Positions 59,515 through 64,000 of a stretch of 64,000 bases of DNA are shown piece after piece. The stretch's first letter is position 1. Each line of letters begins with the position of its first letter. The translations under genes and the position numbers were made by a program. The stretch comes from Mastigias papua (lineage: Eukaryota > Cnidaria > Scyphozoa > Rhizostomeae > Mastigiidae), in NCBI GenBank assembly GCA_964019165.1, contig OZ025268.1:13784359-13848358 (forward strand), in the 5' to 3' direction. Below the pieces are notes generated by a model. The model made no database searches and was not told where the DNA came from. It worked only from the letters and a program-made list of their open reading frames with translations.

Positions 59515-60782
59515 ATGGGGCCTTTACTAGCTGAAAAAATTGAAGGTAAATTGATTGATGACCCATTCCGCTTTATACCAAGTAATGAAGAGGTTGTTGA
59601 GTTAATATTCAAACCCGTTACTAAGCAGAATATACTTACTGCACTAAGAGGACTAAAGGACTCTAAATCACCAGGACCGGATAGCATTCCGGCAAAGATA
59701 CTAAGAGACGCAGCGGAATAAATCTGTGACCCCCTATAGACAATCTTCAATGAGTCACTTAAAGTTGGGATATTTCCTGATATATGGAAAACAGCAAGGG
59801 TAACACCTATTTTTAAATCAGGACGGCAATCAGATTCAAATAATTATAAACCGAAAGATTTAAGAAATGAGTTGCAAGATGTTATAGATTGGCTAAGACA
59901 AACCAATTTTAGCCTGAATGTAACGAAATGCGAATATATGTTGTTAGGCAGTAATAAGCAATTGGGTAAGATCTCTGAAATCGGTGATCTGAAGGTTGGG
60001 GAAGATGAAATCAAGCGAGTTAGAAAGACAAAGTATTTAGGGCTAATTATTGATGAAACCATGTCATGGAACCAACAATATAAGATAGTAAAAAGAAGGG
60101 TGAAAGGGGGTTTTGATTACATCAGGAAGCTTAGACAAATGCTCCCCCAATCAAAGCTTTTTCAGGTATACCAGGCATTGATGGAAAGTCACCTCAGATA
60201 TGGCAATATAATATGGGATTACCTTCCTGCAACTAGACTCAACAAACTGCAGAGATTACAAGACAGGGCAATTGCATTGATCCACTCTGCACCTATTAAG
60301 GACAGAATGCCATCTGCAACATTAAGTGTACATATATCAATTAAGCTTGATCAGGCGGTGATGGTGCGTAAATTTCTCAATGGGCAATGTCCACAGGTCC
60401 TTAAGCAAACGTTCACAAAACGATCTCAGGTTTCAAAATATGAAACAAGAAGATCAGATGACCTGCAGGTACCAAGAACTAGGCTTGAAATAACGAAAAA
60501 GAGCTTTTCTTATAAGGTGCCAAGGTGTGGAATGAGACCAAACAACATAAGAAATTTGGATTCTGTTGCAGCCTTCAAAAAGCAGGCTGAAAACTACTTT
60601 CTGGGCCAAGGAAACATAGAAGACCCTAGAACATGACCTCCTGGAAGAACAGTGCACTTTTTTTCAATATTTGTAAAACAAACTATAGATAATCTAGTCA
60701 CTATTTTTTGTACGTTTGTAGTTACTTTAGCTGAAGGAGTTTTCATTTATAAAAAAGTTAATAATAATGATAATAATAATAA
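59515..60782 (+). pseudogene. CR1-group LINE, RT internally deleted
   Basis: PSNEEVVELIFKPVTKQNIL and LKDSKSPGPDSIPAKILRDA are the N-terminal RT blocks, followed by WKTARVTPIFKSG. At about 59850, right after NNYKP, the sequence jumps to DVIDWLRQTNFSLNVTKCEY and the thumb/C-terminus (KYLGLIIDETMSWNQQYKIV, YQALMESHLRYGNIIW). The palm with YxDD is absent. An in-frame TAA at 59719 also breaks it. The 254-codon second frame is otherwise intact and the 3' end finishes in TAA/TAATGATAATAAT repeats at 60759-60782, as in CR1/L2-type tails. Confidence 0.82.
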
Positions 60783-60832
60783 AAGAAATTTGATTAGTCA
60801 AACAAAGTTGTGAGCTATCTATCCCTCCACTT

Positions 60833-62842
60833 TTTCTGAACCCACAAACGAGCTCAAAGCGTCTGAAGACATTGGATTTTGTTTTGGATTCAAGAAATTT
60901 GTTGAGAACAGTGGAGAAAAACTTTCAATTAACATACCAAATGACGTTGACGATCAGCAGGTAAGAAAAATTGTCGTGTGTCCTTGCTGCAAAGATACTT
61001 TTTTCAACACTCGAGGCTTGGGTGTGCACAAACTGGCATGTGAAAAAGCTAAGATGGGTAGATCACTGAAAAAATCACCAAGTATTTTAAAACAAGATCA
61101 TCAGATTTCTAAAATTGTTCAGTCATTAATGAGGGAGTTAGTCAGTAAAGCCCAACACCCTCTTGAAGAAGTTAGCAACGCCATATTAAAGCTAGAAATC
61201 GTGAATGCAAAGGAGAAAATGACAAGAACAAGAGGCAGCAGTTTATATAAAGCATATTCTGCCCAATCAACGGCTAAGATTATCCTAGAGGTTGAACCTG
61301 GCGTTACCCAAGAATTGATAGCCCAAAAGTATGGAGTAAGCCAGTCATTAATCTCAAAATGGTTGAAAGAGAAATACAATATCATAACTACCTAAACCAA
61401 TAGAAGCAAGGCATTGCATAAAAAGCAAAGGAAGTCACTGAAGTATTCAAGTCTGTACAGGTCATTGCTCAATGAGATGAAACAGGCTAGATCAAAAGGC
61501 CTGAAAGTCAACTTCAACTGGCTTTGGAGTAAGACTTGCTCCATTCAAAGAGACCCCAAAAGCAGTGGAGATGTATTGTGAGAAAGCACGTCATCACAAC
61601 ATTTTTAAGGAGATTTTTAACAATTTCAGAATTCGTTCACGACAAAGGAATCTGAGCAAACAAAAGAAGCCTTTAGAGAAGATCTGATGAAACGGCACAG
61701 TGTAAGAAGAGAGCGCTTTTTTCGAGCTATTACTGGCTTAAGGTCTTATGATGGTAAATGGGGGCGTTTCTGCCTTACAACGCTTTAACCTAGACCAGTC
61801 TCCTATGCCCTTTGTCGTTGATCACAAGAAGACCTACGAAATTATACAACCAGGAGACAAGTATGCCAAAACATGGAACAGGCAGCCAAGATCAGGGCTA
61901 GACAAGAGGTAGTGCACTCTGCAAGTTTGCATTCGAGGTGATGGCAAACAACCGAGAATGGCAATTATCTTCAGGAGTAACGGAAAGAAAATCCAGAAAG
62001 ATGAGGAAGATGCATGACATCAAGATATCGACATCTACTGGCAAGAGAATGCATGGGTTGACACTGCATGCTGAATAGAAAGGGTGGAAAGGCAACTACA
62101 GCCAATCGTAAAAATTTGAATCGATTCGTCTTGTTCATTGACAACGCAACAGCTCAACAAGCAGATCAGTTCAAAGACCTGTTGTGGGTCATGGCGGAGT
62201 TGTATGGTACAGCTTAAAAATGCTACTGATTTGTGGCAAGTTGTGGATGTATGGATGGCTCAAACTTTGAAGGTGTTCCCTGGTCACAATTACCAACAAT
62301 GGCTTGGTGAATCAAACAACGTTAACTTATGATATGGCAACGAGAAAGGACTAATAACTTGTCCTGATAACTCACTGAGTTAGGAACGCATGAAAAACTC
62401 TATGCGGCCGTGAATACGCAATTTATGAAACCACTGCTGGAAAAATTCTGGATGTTCGATGACAACTGATGGCTCGTACACCAGAAGGTCTTCCAAACTA
62501 CAGGGTCCCACCTCCACTACTCTTTTTGTCAATATAGGAGGCGGAGCCTGTATGCAGCGTGCCAGGCGGTGAAGAAAATAAAGAAGATGAAGGAAATATT
62601 TTTGATGAAGATGAAGATGAACTAAGAGATCAAGGGTCAGAATAGCTAGACAATGAAGAAGATCGCTTAACGGATGATGAACTATGAAATACCCAAGTTT
62701 TCTACGACAATGGGTGGTTTATTGGAAAAATCGAGTACTTTAATAAAGTTCTTACCATATACAGGGTTACATATATAGGTGGTACTGAAGACTACATTGG
62801 ACGTGAAGAGATAGATGGCATAGAAATATTGCTTTTAGACTA
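60833..62842 (+). pseudogene. Pogo-like DDE transposase, degenerate
   Basis: The first 187 codons are open. They start EPTNELKASEDIGFCFGFKK, then a C2H2-like finger CPCCKDTFFNTRGLGVHKLA and a helix-turn-helix AKIILEVEPGVTQELIAQK with YGVSQSLISKWLKEKY. After the stop at 61393 many frameshifts follow. Recognisable pieces are a DDE_1 core (PMPFVVDHKKTYEIIQPGDK, LNRFVLFIDNATAQQADQFK), an acidic stretch (about 62580-62690) and a C-terminal NGWFIGKIEYFNKVLTIYRV that resembles a Tudor-like fold. The order matches pogo/Tigger-like transposases. It is inserted in the hAT-like element. Confidence 0.7.
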
Positions 62843-62984
62843 ACTTTAGCACAATCAACAGATGTTTATTGTTCTGTTCAGCTTGTTATTGTTTTTTCAT
62901 GATGGAGGAAGACATTGACAAAGATTTGAATAGGCTCTATCTATCTATTATGTGCAGAGATTCATTTCTGGGTATTCTTGTGAT

Positions 62985-63665
62985 TTTCAGATGAAGTAGT
63001 ACCATTGGCACTAAGAATAATTTAAGAATAATCTAAGGCTCAAATATAGGAAATTAAGAATATTGAGGCTCAGTAAAAATTTAAGTATTCTTATAATATA
63101 CAAGTGTGTATGTTACCAGATAAAAAGTATGTATGTTCCAAAAGCTTTGCCTGTGCATAAATTAAATGCTAATATCTTATTTGTTTTGGAAAGCTCCAAA
63201 TTTTAAGGAACTGTTAAAAACATTTTGTCAGATGTTGACCATCTCGTTTGTCAGTTCTATGAATCATACAGTGATGTTTTTAAAAAATCTCAGATGTACC
63301 TACATGTGAGATACTGGAACATTGCAACCAATACAGTCATCACTCGTTATTACACGTCAGAATCCTTGGGCAAAGCAGCTTACAAAGATGTATTTGAGAC
63401 ATTCAAGTAATGTATGACGGGTTTAGATCACGAAAAGCTGTTACAGGTATCAATGGACTGCCCAAACGTGAACAATTCTTTTTATCGATGTTGGATAAAG
63501 AGCGGAAAGAGGAGGAACGATCTCATTTAGTTTCCACTGGAACATGCTGCCTCCACACTCCACACAATCTATTTAAACACAGTGAGAATGCAACTGAATG
63601 GAAACTAAAGCAATTGCTATCTTCAGTTTACAAAATTTCCCACGATAGTAAATCATCAACATAGA
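62985..63665 (+). pseudogene. hAT-like transposase, middle part
   Basis: The plus strand encodes KNILSDVDHLVCQFYESYSD, then MYLHVRYWNIATNTVITRYY up to the TAA at 63408. After a short frameshifted part (GLDHEKLLQVSMDCPNVN) another frame gives GTCCLHTPHNLFKHSENATE and WKLKQLLSSVYKISHDS. This continues the BED/hAT-like protein that starts at 58395. The VRYW, QVSMDGPNVN-like and G-T-C-x-LH blocks are in family order. Three frames are needed, so it is a pseudogene. Confidence 0.68.
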
Positions 63666-64000
63666 CTGTGATTAATATTAGAGGATCCTTTTTAACAAAA
63701 GCACAATAGCCACTTTCACATCTTTGGAAACCTAAGCTTTATAAATAGATTGTAAATCTTTGATTCCAGCAACGTGGACTTTGCTTGAGTCCATATAATG
63801 ACGCAGTGACTACGAAGCCTTAACTGCAGCTATTGAATCTGACCGAGGGACATTTCACTTCGGAAATCCCATAAACCCTGCTTGAAAATCCGAGGAAAAG
63901 TCCATAAATCTTAATGAAATCTGTTGGAAATCCAAAATCCTTGAAAATTTCCCGGAAATCCCGAAATCCAAATATTGTATACTTTGAGACTTTTGCAACA
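63666..64000. other. Window end, no gene recognised
   Basis: GGAAATCC- and AAAATCC-like words recur from 63850 to 63970, suggesting a degenerate simple repeat. Nothing else is supported. Confidence 0.4.

Overview
This window is from an animal genome, most likely a marine invertebrate. A cnidarian fits best, but that is an inference from family resemblance and not proven. It is A+T-rich, has GT-AG introns and carries one recognisable host gene. That gene is an orthologue of KANSL2, a subunit of the NSL (KAT8/MOF) histone acetyltransferase complex. It lies on the + strand from an ATG at 1231 to a TAA at 50069. I resolve eight coding exons whose splice phases all agree. They encode 580 residues with two zf-C3Hc3H zinc-finger modules (residues about 33-94 and 311-374) around the family's conserved acidic and helical core.

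Almost everything else is transposable-element debris in the KANSL2 introns or downstream. Bases 1-1230 hold a Penelope-like endonuclease fragment, a scattered short repeat and the probable promoter. Intron 1 (1249-2942) is filled by a long-arm foldback. Intron 2 (3191-24387) holds a THAP/DDE transposon, a pentanucleotide satellite, a Ty3/Gypsy element inserted into the tip of a MITE, BEL/Pao gag and pol remnants, several LINE fragments, an unassigned minus-strand protein remnant, and a Penelope-like remnant between inverted termini. Intron 3 (24591-31494) holds a remnant of an unnamed minus-strand protein family and a LINE with a restriction-like endonuclease, cut off by a (TA)n tract. Introns 4 to 7 carry MITEs, foldbacks, an internally deleted CR1 element, an RT fragment and a PIF/Harbinger remnant. 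Two copies of one MITE lie in opposite orientations on either side of exons 6 and 7.

Downstream of KANSL2, a MITE sits in the probable 3' UTR. A TIR element (53549-57243) contains a pogo-type MITE, a truncated Gypsy element and a tRNA-like SINE. A second TTAA/TA-flanked MITE follows. A BED-finger hAT-like transposase is split by a LINE and by a degenerate pogo-like transposon. No rRNA gene, intact tRNA gene or CRISPR array was seen. Apart from KANSL2, I see no intact gene that I can assign to the host.
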